A DNA stretch of 64,000 nt from Ciona intestinalis (lineage: Eukaryota; Chordata; Ascidiacea; Phlebobranchia; Cionidae). The position numbers were made by a program, and so were the translations under genes. The notes beneath the pieces are model-generated. The model saw only the letters and a program-made list of their open reading frames with translations. It was not told where the DNA came from and made no database searches. The stretch is from positions 394,688 to 458,687 of the forward strand of contig NW_004190441.2 of NCBI RefSeq assembly GCF_000224145.3, in the 5' to 3' direction. Below are positions 35,046 to 47,298 of the stretch, one piece after another (position 1 is the first letter of the stretch; each line of letters opens with the position of its first letter).

Positions 35046-35113
35046 GTTATTCAAACCTTAACTTGAACATGCAGATCGCTGTGTATCAGAATTACTAGAA
35101 CAATAATAAAGTA

Positions 35114-35191
35114 ATATAGTAGGGTGGGGAAGATGGAATACCTTCAGCTAACACATAATATCCAAATATCCTGATCGTATTCTAAACAATG
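35114..35191 (-). mobile_element. MITE fragment
   Basis: ATATAGTAGGGTGGGGAAG to CCTGATCGTATTCTAAACAA only, just upstream of the NUP88 start codon. Confidence 0.6.
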
Positions 35192-35453
35192 AAAAATAAT
35201 AAAGTAATAATTTAAAAAGTAATTCAGACAGAATAGAATACAAACTTTTTCAATACAGGTGAATTAGATGATCCAGGAGTAGTTAGTAAACATTTATATG
35301 AGACCTAACTTTGTAATGTTTACTGATTAACGCAGTGCAGAATATTCCATGGAACCCCGGATTTGGTGCTTATATGGCAAAAATATATCAATTTTATGGG
35401 AATTAAGACACTGTATTAAAAACATCGGACTTTAACGAAAATAAAAATTAACT

Positions 35454-36182
35454 TTACTTTTCGTCATAAAATTGGTTGCTGTTACTTCTGCTTATTTTAG
35501 ATAATATCTGTAAAGTTCTTTCCCTTTTTAACTTATCAAAATCAAAATGGCCGTCCTTTGTTATACAAATAAGCGAGAATCCAGCAATTACAATCACCCC
35601 GATCATTATCAAAGCAAACTTGAACTGTTTTGACAAAGGATGTCGTTTCACTGGTCCATGGCTCGCAAACTGTGGGCCCCCACCCCCATGCTCAAGTTTG
35701 TGGTTAAAGAAGTTCTTCCAAAATGGGAGATGCTGGCCTCGCTGTGCGACGCGTTTTGCTCGGCTTGTACCGTATGTATTATGGTAGTCTGTCCACCTAT
35801 CTGCATTCTGCCATGCTTCGTTGTAAGCAGGATATGGGCTTTGGTAGGCAGATGAGCGGTAGGGGTTCACAGCATGGTTGTCCACCACGATACCTCCAGC
35901 TGTAGCATCCTCAAGCTCTTTATCGTATAGTGATCGTAAATCAATTCGACTAAGAACAGAATATGCCTCATTTATTTCAATAAATTTCAGATGTGTGTCT
36001 TGGTTTGAAGAATCTGGATGCAGATCCTTGGACTTCTCAATAAATGACGCACGAATTTCCTCCTGGGAAGAATCCCTCTTTACCCCAAGTACATCATAAT
36101 ATGTGGATTTAATACAGGAAACAAACAGACTACGTGGGTGTTGTTTTGTTACATAGGTTAACCTTAATGTTGCTCTAAACAT
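35454..36182 (-). CDS. DNAJC4-like J-domain membrane protein 1
   Basis: Single-exon 242-aa protein. The N-terminus is basic (MFRATLRLTYVTKQHPR), as in a mitochondrial presequence. The J domain follows at about residues 27-90: YYDVLGVKRDSSQEEIRASF, then KSKDLHPDS with the HPD catalytic tripeptide, then FIEINEAYSVLS. A transmembrane segment lies near the C-terminus (FALIMIGVIVIAGFSLICI), followed by a charged tail. J-proteins stimulate Hsp70 ATPase activity. The layout of presequence-like start, J domain and one C-terminal membrane span fits DNAJC4 best (KSKELHPD and ELSEAY..LS in vertebrates); DNAJC30 is the alternative. It is the first of four tandem paralogs and starts 409 bp from NUP88. Confidence 0.9.
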   Translation of the reverse strand: MFRATLRLTYVTKQHPRSLFVSCIKSTYYDVLGVKRDSSQEEIRASFIEKSKDLHPDSSNQDTHLKFIEINEAYSVLSRIDLRSLYDKELEDATAGGIVVDNHAVNPYRSSAYQSPYPAYNEAWQNADRWTDYHNTYGTSRAKRVAQRGQHLPFWKNFFNHKLEHGGGGPQFASHGPVKRHPLSKQFKFALIMIGVIVIAGFSLICITKDGHFDFDKLKRERTLQILSKISRSNSNQFYDEK

Positions 36183-36875
36183 TCCCTACCATTTACACTC
36201 TGCACACTCATTATATATTAACAACTCGAATGGCAATAAAAACAGAACACTTGAAAAAATCTTGTAGCAGTTCACCTGGTATCAAAAACCTAGTGTATTT
36301 GCAACGTTTTTTTGTCTGCCATTTGGCAAGACTTCATTAAGGAAATGTCAGAAATACACTACATTTTTTATACCAAATGAGCCTATAAAATATTTTTAAT
36401 TAAAATTAACATGTTTGTCAAAAACATATTACTAAGTCTTTTCACATTAAACTAATAATAAATGATCAAATCTTTCAGGTATTTGTTTTAGTTGCTTATT
36501 GTGCCTAGTGCATGTATAATTAAATTAAAATACATAGCAGGAAAAAGGTCATGTCACAGAAGTTTGAATTTGACAAACAAGCAATATTATATTTATGAAA
36601 GGTGGTAATGGCGTAAACTAACTTTGGAAAAATAATATTCTAATAGTAGGCATAAGTGCTTTTTTGAAAAAAAGTAAAACAGATTTAGTTGCAAGATTTT
36701 GCAACAACTTCTGCACCATTATTAAAAGACTATTTTTCGCACCGTAAAAAAGATTTAATTTTATCACATATCAGTCTTAATAAAAACAAAAAACCCCAAA
36801 ATGAAAACGCCACAGAATAAACAACAGCATGAAGATGCAATAAATTGAATTAAACCAAATTTAGTTTCAAACAAA

Positions 36876-37367
36876 TCAATCCGATTTCTTTCCTTGTCGA
36901 GCTTTCAACCACATAGTCCGTTGTTTTTCTAATTCTTCCAAATCTTTTTCATCCTCAATGGAAGCGACTTCTAACATAACGAAAGTAGCAGCTATGGCGA
37001 GTATAGCTCCAACCATGAAATATAATTCACTTGACATCCCCTGACTCTTAGGTGAATCGCCACCGTCATATATGGACCCACCCCCATTCAAGCTCACATC
37101 ATAGATCTTCCTTGAGTTTTCTTTCATAAGAACAGAATAAGCTTCGTTTAATTCAACAAATTTCATGTGACCATCCTTCTCGGTGTAAGACCCTGAGTCT
37201 GGATGAAAGTTTTTCGATTTTTCAATAAACGAAGCTTTTATTTGCTCAGTGGTTGCGTCTTGTTTTACCCCGAGAACATCGTAATGTGAGGAATTAACGG
37301 CAGAAATAAAAACACTTCTTCCCCTGCTCCTAACGCAGTGGGTGAGAATTGAACTAATTTTAAACAT
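36876..37367 (-). CDS. DNAJC4-like J-domain membrane protein 2
   Basis: Single-exon protein of 163 aa from the Met at 37367. That start aligns with the MF… start of the neighbouring copy; an in-frame Met 15 codons upstream is also possible. The J domain reads HYDVLGVKQDATTEQIKASF, KSKNFHPDS (HPD present), FVELNEAYSVL. The linker is shorter than in the other copies. One transmembrane span (YFMVGAILAIAATFVMLEV) precedes a charged C-terminus. The HPDS tetrapeptide and the SFIEKSK stretch are shared with copy 1, so these two are the closest pair. Confidence 0.88.
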   Translation of the reverse strand: MFKISSILTHCVRSRGRSVFISAVNSSHYDVLGVKQDATTEQIKASFIEKSKNFHPDSGSYTEKDGHMKFVELNEAYSVLMKENSRKIYDVSLNGGGSIYDGGDSPKSQGMSSELYFMVGAILAIAATFVMLEVASIEDEKDLEELEKQRTMWLKARQGKKSD

Positions 37368-37945
37368 TTTGCATAAAATTGAAATTACTGCAGCTGTTAC
37401 AACATGTATCACTGCAGGCCAAAACTTAACTTAGAACTCCTGCAATAACATATATATATAATGCCAATAAATCACAGTGATAAAATATTCTGCCATTTAA
37501 ACAAAAACACAATTCACCACTGGCAGAAATTCAGGAATTAGTTAAGGTGGTGCACCCCAAACAACATAAATATATTATGTTTATATATATATATAAACCA
37601 ATATATACTTGCAAATTTGAAGCAGTGATTTAAATTGGTTTGACTCACCCAGCAACAATATTTGCCATTGTAATGTTGGGGATTAGATGTTGAACATCCT
37701 TTTAAAACAGGGTTGACATCACATGTTTTAGCACATTAATTTTTCACCTTAAGAAAGGGTATTACCCTGTTGTTGGGTGTCCAGCTTACACAAATAAGCA
37801 ATGCATTCACAACAATAACTATAACTGCAACAATGTCACCCAAGAGTTTTGTTAAACACTAAAAACTGAGACACCTTTGGTATTGACTGCTGCTGTAATT
37901 TACTTTAAATAAAAGAGAATAATTTCAACAATTGTAATATCTTAG

Positions 37946-38544
37946 CTACGTTTTGTCTTTATTAATTCCTGTTGGTGTTTTTACCCTACGATCACTCGTT
38001 GGCCTCGAGCGTTTATATTCGTTGCCTAACTTAGTTTGGACCAAATTTAAATCACTGGTTCCGGGACCTTGAGGTTTTGGAGGTTTTAAAATGAACTGGC
38101 AAACAAGAACAGTGTACATTATAATGAATGTAAGAATAGCACAAGCTAGTACATTCTTCTGCGTTCCTTTAAACACTTCTTTGTATTCCTTCCCAGCATA
38201 TTGGTTGCGGAAGTGATTCTTACCATATCATAGTCAGGGTTAAACGAGCTTCCTTTGGGATTTCTTCCATAATTATATTCAGTTCTCGACTTTTGGTCAA
38301 TCAACACTCGATATGCTTCATTAATTTTGACGATCTTTTCGTGCATGGCTGGGTCCCCATGATGTTTATCAGGGTGGAGTTCTTTACATTTCTTGATGTA
38401 ACATTCCTTAATTTCTTCCACACTTGCCCCTTCATGGACACCCAGTACAGCATAATGGTTCCTTATGATACTCGTTGTGCTCAATAGTTTCTCCACCACA
38501 CCTCGGTTAAATTGAATCCTCAGGCATCCATGTATCTTATACAT
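37946..38544 (-). CDS. DNAJC4-like J-domain membrane protein 3, with a frame change near 38180-38220
   Basis: The first frame runs from the ATG at 38544 with J domain HYAVLGVHEGASVEEIKECY, KCKELHPDK (HPD present), KINEAYRVL, and then goes out of frame after PDYDM. The second frame continues QYAGKEYKEVFKGTQK and a transmembrane span (VLACAILTFIIMYTVLVCQF) to a stop at 37946. Two explanations fit. One is a one-base indel near 38215. The other is a very short intron: a good donor ATG|GTAAGA at about 38223 can join in phase to an acceptor 35 or 65 nt downstream. The other three copies have no intron. Length and layout otherwise match the neighbours. Confidence 0.78.
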
Positions 38545-38819
38545 ACTACTTAATTAACCTTTAACCTCATTATAAAAACAACAAATATTCAAATTAGAAG
38601 AAAGTATGATACTTAGATAGAACTACAAAACATTTTGTAATTTTGTGTTCTCCATAACAGCCCCATTTTTAACAACTGTTTACATACAAAATCTTGCATT
38701 AGAATATGTAAATAGTTATGCGTAAAATAAAAATTTGGCAATACTTTATGGGACTTAATGGACTACAGAACAAATATTTTAATATGTTATTTAACTATAG
38801 AACAAAAATACTATCATTA

Positions 38820-39647
38820 TTATACATCTTCTGTTTTTAATTCTAATTCAGGATCTAGTTTGCCACCATTACTGTTTAACTGTGACTTTTTGTGTTTTCT
38901 ATTTAAAAATTGTTCAGTTTCTTTATCATATTCTTGACTCTGCGACAAAGATCTTGCAGATAATGTAACGCGCATTATTAAAATAAAACTAAGAGCTAAA
39001 AAAAAAGAAAAAATTAAAATTCGTTCAGCTTTTGCTATTTCTTGGTGGGAATTTGTTGGAGCATTTCTGTCGCTTTTAGTTTGGTTTTGATCTTGATATA
39101 CAGTTTCCCAATAATCAAAAAGTGGATCTTTGCGACGATTTTTACCCGCTCTGGAACTTTGACTTTGCGCCGAATGCCGGAAATGCATGTCTTGTTCATA
39201 CCAGTGATGTTGCCGCCGCACCCAGTCCTCTCTCCTCTGCTCCCAGCGATCCGAGGATGGTTTAGCTCCTCCTGCTTTCTTCCATTCTCTCCACACGTCA
39301 TCAGGACTGGCACGTGTGCCACCCCAGCTGTAACTTGAACGAGAATTTGTCCTCCGTTTGTTTGGCGAAATATGAAGCAAGTCGTATTCCTTCCGTTTCA
39401 AAGGATCCTTTAACGTCTCATAAGCTTCATTCACTTCAACAAACCTCTTATGCATGGCTTGGTCGCCTCTATGCTTATCTGGGTGAAACACCTTACATTT
39501 TGCAAAGTATGAACTCTTTATATCTTCGGGCGATGCTTTGGGTGAGACACCAAGTACAGTGTAGAAGTTTAACACCCTGGCAGACAGGTAGAGGGATCTA
39601 ACATCAAATTGCTTCGGCCATATATTACAAGTAATTCTACCAAACAT
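38820..39647 (-). CDS. DNAJC4-like J-domain membrane protein 4
   Basis: Single-exon 275-aa protein, the longest copy. J domain FYTVLGVSPKASPEDIKSSY, KCKVFHPDK (HPD present), FVEVNEAYETL at about residues 28-90. The linker is long, polar and rich in W, R, S and H (for example DVWREWKKAGG, WVRRQHHWYEQDMHF). A transmembrane span follows at about 213-233 (ILIFSFFLALSFILIMRV), then a charged tail. The basic N-terminus could act as a mitochondrial signal. HPDK and the KHRGDQAMH stretch group it with copy 3. It is the outermost gene of the tandem block; about 1.3 kb of gene-free sequence separates it from the MS4A-like array. Confidence 0.9.
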   Translation of the reverse strand: MFGRITCNIWPKQFDVRSLYLSARVLNFYTVLGVSPKASPEDIKSSYFAKCKVFHPDKHRGDQAMHKRFVEVNEAYETLKDPLKRKEYDLLHISPNKRRTNSRSSYSWGGTRASPDDVWREWKKAGGAKPSSDRWEQRREDWVRRQHHWYEQDMHFRHSAQSQSSRAGKNRRKDPLFDYWETVYQDQNQTKSDRNAPTNSHQEIAKAERILIFSFFLALSFILIMRVTLSARSLSQSQEYDKETEQFLNRKHKKSQLNSNGGKLDPELELKTEDV

Positions 39648-40929
39648 AACAACACAACTATAAACCTATTTATACTGTGGTATGGGGTTATAAAACGTAT
39701 ATTTAACAATTTAATTCTGATAAAACTTTTTGAACGTTAATTAACCATTTTATATTATAAGTATAATAATGTAAACGTGCAAATTACGACATATTACTCC
39801 CATTGCTATTATACTATCAAAGCTGCCATACTTTATAATGGGAAACATTCAATCAGCGCTATTTTACCGGTACTGTATATAGCAAATTTAATGCACTCAG
39901 CACTGCATATAGGCGGTAGACTTACACTAATCAAGCTATTTGCTATTAACAGTCACAAATCTAAGTCATCTTGCCTAGTTTAAGAATGGCGAAAACGTTT
40001 ATCACTTCATTCAGCTGTTTAGCGCGCTCGTGGTCTTCATTAGCAGTTTACCACATAGTCATAACACATGACCGATAGCTGCTATCAAGGTAATGTGAGA
40101 AATGTTCCAAAAACAAACAAAAACACTACCGCTAGAAGATGCTAAAGCGCAACAACATTTCGTTAGTTGCAATCTTTGCACATGACGGTATTTAGCAGAG
40201 TCGTAAAAACACCGAGTAGTCCAACTGCCGTCTTTGTGTGTTCAAAATAGAGCAAAAGCGGTGACTTTCGCAATGAATTTAAACGAACTTGTTGAGTTTT
40301 ATTTGCGATTTCCTTTAGTGGAAAGGCGTAAAACAGCTTCTATTTACATTACCAAACATTTTTTTGAAAAAACATATAAATTTACCCCCATTAAATGACT
40401 AAAATGTCACAAATCAACCGCTTCTAATTCCATTTTTTGACTTTTTTTGATACAGAAAACAAATAACACTTGTTTTTTACACTTTTCAACCTTTAAATTT
40501 GTTTTTAGACTTAAGTTTTTCTCTAATTTACCGAAAAACATGCATTTTCCCTATACCTACTGTGTTATTTTGGAACCAAATTGCCGTTCAATTTGTCTTT
40601 TACGTAACAATGGGTTGGACTACTCGGTATTTCTATGGCTCTGGTATTTAGTTCCCAGAAAAATATATGGCATAACATCGTGTAGTTTAAACAGGATAAC
40701 AGTGTATATTTTGTACCATTTTGAATTGAACCTCATTTTTGGTAACACTATACATTCATTGCCAAAGCTACATTTCTCTAATATTCCAACTTGTACTATC
40801 TATGCCTGGTCTGTAAATTAAACAAATTATATAAGACAATTCATACAAATTTATATAATAAATTTACAAAATCATAGATTAACATTTTTTAAAGTTTTAT
40901 GTACATCAAAAAGTTAATGTCACAATGGT
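39648..40929. other. Spacer between the J-protein and MS4A-like blocks
   Basis: No gene is supported. It holds a 15-bp inverted pair (about 40211-40225 and 40616-40630) and a plus-strand 124-codon frame (40447-40821) with no recognisable motif, which partly overlaps that element. This is probably the promoter side of the J-protein block. Confidence 0.5.
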
Positions 40930-43182
40930 TCAGATTGAAACACTGTTTTCCGTATCTTGGTTGTAACATGAATATTTCTTCGTTTCAAGATGTGTCCGTG
41001 ACTCTGTACACAAAATTGTTACATTTTTCATAAATAAAGTAACAACAACAAAGTAGAATATCATGTATCAGGCAAAACTTACCCAAATTTGTTCTTGAGA
41101 CTGAACCATTTTGTAAAACAGTACAAACTTGAACATTTCCATCTTCATAACTCTGAAAAAAAACAATTTTCTAAAGATGTATTTTTTGTATTAGTAAAAT
41201 TTAAATGGTATATACAATCAATGTAATGATTGATTTATATCATGAATGAAACTAAATGTCAGTTTGTGACCAAGTATTTTATATATGGGTTCAGCATGTA
41301 CATGTCTTTCTTAGTTATTATTTGTTTACTAACTGACAAAATGCTTTTATGGGGAAAACACACACAGTACCCCACTTCATTTTCACACCACAAGTAAAAT
41401 TCATTCCAAGGTGACAACAAAATGAATTTATATAAATACCACATGTTGTCTCGAGCAACAAAGTGCAGGGCAACAGTAGCCAGCATATATGCACGATATG
41501 ATGATGTCAACAGTTCCCAAACACCCAAGGACAGCATGCAATACAACCAGTATATCCTGTACGCACAACATGAATTTACTTTACATTATTCCAGCAATAT
41601 TTTAAATGAATGAATGAATTAAAGTATCTTATTTATCCTCAACAACAGTGGGTACAACACAGGTGTTCTGTTTCATACACCTCATGCCAGCTTACGAGTT
41701 ACCACGTATGTAACTTATTTATCATAGCATAGCATGGCAATGACAGTCGTTGTAACACAAATTTTTTTTTAGTTACAACTTAGACAACTAAGTTTATATT
41801 TTATATACAGTGTGGTAAGACATGGTTAAAATATTAGATGTAATATAAATAAGCAATTACAAACACTTACAGTAATATCTACATCAGTAGATACTCTTCC
41901 ACTTGCTTCATTGTATAATGCACAAGTCACCTCAAAAGATGCCATTGCAGCTGCAAAAACAGCAGAAAGTATAGACAGAACAAGTCCAGTAGTAATCTAA
42001 TAAAGTAAAAAGTATTACTGTACAGAAAATGTCATAACAAAAATTATCATGAACAAACATTTTTTCAAAATTATCTCTTTATAAATTCATAACACAGTAA
42101 CAACAATCAGATTAATTACCCAAGAGGAATTTGGAGCAAGAAGTGCGAGTAAAACAAGCTAGGGAAAAAACTACTTACGTAATAAAGGTAAAAGCAAGTC
42201 TGCTAATACAACAACACTGAATTTGCATTGAATTAAAACTAATTGAGGTTTCATTGAAAGTAAAGAGCACCCCATTTTGTCCAGAGATAGTTTCCTATGT
42301 TTAAATAAGTCCAATTTTAATATTCCTTACCCAGCAGTGTGAAGGCTTCTTTCCAGATACAATGCAAAACACACCAGAAACAAGAAACTAAAATAAAATC
42401 GATTGTTTCAATAATTATGTGTTGTTATTCTAGCAACAGATATATAGTAGGGTGGGGGAAGATGGGACACCTTTTCATTCAATTTTCACATCTCATTTGG
42501 TAGTAAACAAAACATCTTCAAAGAATTTTAAAACCGCATCCACAGGACTCCAATAGATCGTTGTTAATTGTTAAAAATACGATCAGGATAATGAGATTTA
42601 AAGTGTTAAAGGTGTCCCATCTTCCCCCACGCTACTATAACACAAGAGATACCGAAATACCTACATATCAATACTAACCAAGGCCCCACACCAGATTCCA
42701 GAACCCATATTTATGCTGTATCCTTGTAAATTATGTTCCATCACTACAGTGGTCGTGGATAAGGTGATGGACAGTACGGCAATAACCACTTGAACAATCT
42801 GTAATTTAACAATAATTAGATCTTGTTAGATGTATTTAGTTAAAATGAGGGGGTTAGCAAAAAATATGTTTTCAACAAATGTTAATTTTTAAAGACTGTC
42901 GCTTTTCTGTTGATTCCCTTCTCTTTGCTGTTTTAATTAGTTGGATTTTCACTACTGTTTTCAAAACGATAAATAAAATTTGTTACATTAAACAAAGGTT
43001 ATTTTTAACTCAAGCTTTAGTTTAAAAGCTTTAGACCTTAGACTTTATTCAATTTTATTGTTATGTATTTAGCTAAACCAAACACCAATACTTACCCCAA
43101 GCCTGCTGTAGATTTTGGTGAACTTCAGGCCTGGCAAATTATCATTTACTACATCAGGCATGAGTTGATAGTTGGGATCCAT
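40930..43182 (-). CDS. MS4A/CD20-like four-transmembrane protein, copy 1
   Basis: Seven exons: 43096-43182 (ATG, MDPNYQLMPD), 42679-42798, 42331-42387, 41871-41996, 41440-41556, 41083-41152, 40930-41003 (TGA); 216 aa. Exon 2 holds TM1 and the loop ending GSGIWCGAL. Exon 3 is TM2 (FLVSGVFCIVSGKKP). Exon 4 is TM3 (TGLVLSILSAVFAAAMASF). Exon 5 is TM4, ending in a Cys-rich stretch (GYCCPALCCSRQ). Exons 6-7 give a polar tail ending DTENSVSI. The pattern GxxIWxG-small loop-TM2-sGxxxixs-K is that of the MS4A family (CD20, FcepsilonRI-beta), which form membrane adaptors or channels at the plasma membrane or endosomes. Family membership rests on motif and layout, not an alignment score. Confidence 0.82.
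42440..42641 (+). mobile_element. MITE, full length
   Basis: ATATAGTAGGGTGGGGGAAG … CTTCCCCCACGCTACTATA; intron of MS4A-like copy 1. Confidence 0.75.
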
Positions 43183-44340
43183 TGTATCTTTCTCAATATA
43201 GCTTTTAAGGTACTATTTTTTGCAATACAATAATGGGTTTATTATACTCTTTCGAGTTTTCAGCAGCCACGCTTTTATTTGACACTTTTACTCAAATAGT
43301 TTTTACCCTTAGGAAATAATTACAACTATTGTTTTGCTACCAATTCGCTCTTCTTTGTTCTTTTATTAAATTTGATCTTTGCTATTATATTCGAAGAGAC
43401 AAATAGAATTTATGTATCATTTTTTATCCAAAGCTTGCTCCAGAATTTTACAATGACACCCTAACAGAATCTTTATGTACCTGAACAAAGGCATCTTCTT
43501 CATACCACAGTAAAATTTTACTACTTTAAGATTTAATACAAAGATTTATATTCCAATAAACCCTGTATTGACTTTGTCAATAAACTTCCATCTGGCTCAG
43601 TTTGGTTGTCACAATAATACTGCTCAAGTCAAACAAACACATTCTTCTACAGCAATAAAATACTTTATAAAAAGACAAATGCTCCTACAGTTTGAGTACA
43701 CTTTAAATTGTACTTGATGTAGAACTGAACCCACATTTTATGTTTGAAATAAATCAAACTTTGATATTATTTTTGGCAACAATTTATTCACATAATTACT
43801 AATATTTTCATAAACAAAATGAAACTGAAAGATTAATGTAAAAAATCTTCATATTATAACAATCCAGTGAAACACTCAAATAAAACAAATAAATGAAAAG
43901 TTCTAGATCAAATCATTGAAAAAGCTTGAAGATTAAAAAAATATTAGAAATATATAAAAAATGTAGAAATGTATGAGTGTCATTCCTAAACACTCGAGAC
44001 CTAAAGTTTAAATTTTATATTATAATTCCCTAATAGAGTGAATCAACTAAATTTGGTATTTTTCAAAATAAATCATTAATACCAATACCATGCAACCATG
44101 ACTTGAACAGATATGAAGAAATACCAACACTAAAGTAATATGGGCGCATATAGATGGATAGATCAATAATAATCAAAAATGTACAATACAGAACTTTAAA
44201 TTACAGAATATCCAATACATTTGTGTATGCTGAATTTAGAAAAGTGTAATTTTGGCAGATATGAATTAATAAACTGTATTAAAGTAAAATAAGTAAGCAA
44301 AAGTCAAATTATAAACATGAAAATCTTGCTGCTCATCGAG

Positions 44341-47298
44341 TTACTGATTGACAGCTTTTTGTTCAGTTGCCTGGAAAACAATGAACAACATCAGTTATAT
44401 AACTTATAAAGCAGACTTTGTTCAAACATTAACCAAGGTAGGCCTACAATAAAACATAAAGCATCATAGGCGCCAAACCTGGGGTTGCAGGGTAGGCAGG
44501 CTTACTCTATGTTTTTGGCATTGCATCATTAAACATTACAACTAATAGTTAAAATTGTTTTGTTTTACAAAACGGTGTTCCTGAATAAACCTGCAACCCC
44601 TGTGTTTATAAATGTGTGGTGCCTAAGTAAAGTATGTTACTGCACATTGATAGGAGTGCATGTTATCTTGCAAATATGGTAAATCAGCACTCTTGGGTCT
44701 AGTTTAGTTAAAATTGGATGTCAAAAGTTTGTATGTACTTATTATTGAAAGAATGCACAAAGAACATAATAGCATATTCCAAAATACCAACATTTTTCTA
44801 TTACTATTTTAATAACAACATTTCTGCATTAATGGTTTAAAGTTGAAAAATATCATTTCACGCGGCCCTTAAAAGAATATGTTTGTTTAACAGACACCAT
44901 ATGCAGGATATCCACAAAACTCACCTGGTATGCTGGTGGGGGATACCTATGTTGTTGTGTAACAGGAGGTTCTTGTTGCTGTAATACAGTAAGGAATGAA
45001 ATAAATGTAACCTATTTATCCTTGTGTGGCGGGGCAACGACAGTCGTTATAACACAGATGTTTTGTTTCATACAACTCGTGTCTGCTTACGAGTTGCCAC
45101 ACATGTAACTTTGTGTCTTGGATACAATGTCATAGGCCCCAGACTTGTTTTTAATATCATATAAGTCGTTTTCAGTACTTCATTTGTTAAAACACACTTA
45201 GGATTATAACTTATACATATATTTATATTAATACTTTATATGGTTTAACATACCATTGCTTGTTGTCCAACTGGAGGAATCGTTGATTGTGTTGCTATGT
45301 TTGTTTGGACAGCAGGGTAACCTGTTCCACCTACAGCATACTGATAAGCTGTGTAGAAAAGTGAAAGCCATGTCTTGAAACCATGTTGTTGAATATTTGT
45401 CTAGCTTACAGGTTACAATATTTAAATTTTGTTGAAGTGCCAACTATTTTACCTTAATTTAATTTATGAATGTATGCAACTGATTTATCTTTGAGTATTG
45501 GTAACGACAGTCGTTATAATGTAAGTGTTCTGTTTTATACAAATTGTGCCCGCAAGTGAAAGTTATGTTTTAAAATACATATTGTTAATGATATCTTTAG
45601 CTTACAATAAACAGTTGTTTGTCCTTGCCCACCAATATATGTTGTTGGCATCTGGTTATATTGTGTGGACATCACACTTGTAGCAGTTGGGACATTCTGA
45701 AAAGAATTGAAAGTTATTAAAATGAAACTGATCCGGGTTTTTGGATCTGAAAGCACCAAACCCAAAATCCTTTAGTTACGATGGAATCGTCTAACCACTC
45801 AGCTACGGTACCAAATTGCTGGTATGGCATATTAGTTATTATTATTATTTCTCAACCATAATGTATATAGACAATACCTGAGGTTTTTTGCAACAGCACA
45901 CAGCAGCACAGCAGTATGCAGAGTGGATGATACAAATCACCAATTCAATGAAAGCAACCAATACATTGGAGGAATGAAGAGCAATTAAAGCCCACTAGAA
46001 TAAAAGATTTATAAATTAAAAGTGAATAACTTATAACTTTTGCATGAACTCTAGTTCTCGCTGCCCAGCTTTTTTAATGCAAATCTGGTGTAAAATGGTA
46101 AAAAATGCAGTTTTACTCAAAGTTGTCAAACATAAGGAAAATTATTATTATACAGTTATACACCTACCAAGGTAAAAGCAGTTTTGAAGTTAAAAACCGA
46201 GTACTAAAACATATGATGTCACTATAATTTAGAAAATTATTTATTCGAGCACACTAGAATAGAAATAGAACATTCATGCACACTTCTCACATTTCTTAGG
46301 CCTATACTGACTTACTGATGACCCATAATAGTAACCGTAAGGATCCACCAACAGTGCTGATGCCGTTTCAAGAGACAACATGGTTGTTGCTATAACGGCG
46401 CTAATGATTGTCATTACCATTGAAGCAACAATCTGGATAAAACATATTTCGGAAAACACATTTTTTACACAAAGTAAAAATACCTACAATACATTTTCCA
46501 GGCTTTTGACCCGAGATACATCCAAGAATTCCACAAACCAGGAACTGTAAAATAAATGTAAAAAAATCACGAAATAATTGTAAAAAAATCAGGAACGGTA
46601 AAAAAAGCAATTTATACCATACTCCGCTACAGATTTACAAAAATAATACCCATTGTTGATACTTACGAAGACTCCGCACCATATACCAGCACCAGTGTCG
46701 AAGTAATAGTTGGAGTAGTAATTTGATCCTAAACACAGAGCTGTGATTGCTATACCAAGGCTCAATACACCCATCACTAGTTGAGTAACCTGTTGTAATA
46801 TTGAACAATATAATTATTATTAATAATTCATTACATAACATTTTTTATTTATTTCATTCTTATCAATTTTTATGATCAACTACAACAACAAAAATCATGG
46901 TACTTAAACAACGAAGAGAAGCGAATCAACAGATAACGACAGTGAATAAAACACACTTTGGATTAAAGGTGTGGGAAATGGCGTCAGTTTAAAAGAGGGG
47001 CCGTTGAACCCAAATAAAAATACATTAGCAGCGAGAAAAAGTAGTTAGAAGTTACTGTGATACTTGATGCTGCTACCATTGAGAGTGTCCTTGTTCATTT
47101 ACTAGGCACATTTATTCAGTTTTTAGTCATTGGATCGTTTAATTTATATTAAATAATATTTTAACAGTAATTAGGAAATTAACTTACCCCAAGGCCAAAG
47201 TAAATTTTAGCATATTTCTGTCCAAGATGTTCTTGCGGAGGTTGTATTATTAATGGAACGTTCATGGGCTGATTTATATATCCTTGAGTTTGCTGCAT
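44341..47298 (-). CDS. MS4A/CD20-like four-transmembrane protein, copy 2
   Basis: Nine exons: 47188-47298 (ATG, MQQTQGYINQPMNVP), 46667-46789, 46488-46544, 46316-46432, 45878-45994, 45606-45696, 45254-45348, 44925-44978, 44341-44370 (TAA); 264 aa. TM1 with the DTGAGIWCGVF loop is in exon 2. TM2 (FLVCGILGCISGQKPGKC) fills the 57-nt exon 3. TM3 is exon 4. TM4 is exon 5 (LVICIIHSAYCCAAVCCC). The cytoplasmic tail is long and rich in Q, P, T and Y, and contains a PPxY motif (YPPPAY) in exon 44925-44978, a WW-domain ligand used by NEDD4-type ubiquitin ligases. A diverged inverted copy of the last-intron sequence lies in the neighbouring gene (49820-49975). Confidence 0.83.
44375..44520 (+). repeat. 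One arm of a long-range inverted repeat
   Basis: GAACAACATCAGTTATATAA … AAAGCATCATAGGCGCCAAA … GCAGGGTAGGCAGGC. Its reverse complement, with a few differences, lies at 49820-49975. Confidence 0.75.

Noticed and set aside
40447..40821. Plus-strand 124-codon frame
   Set aside because: No recognisable motif, no splice partners, AT-rich and partly within a candidate repeat.
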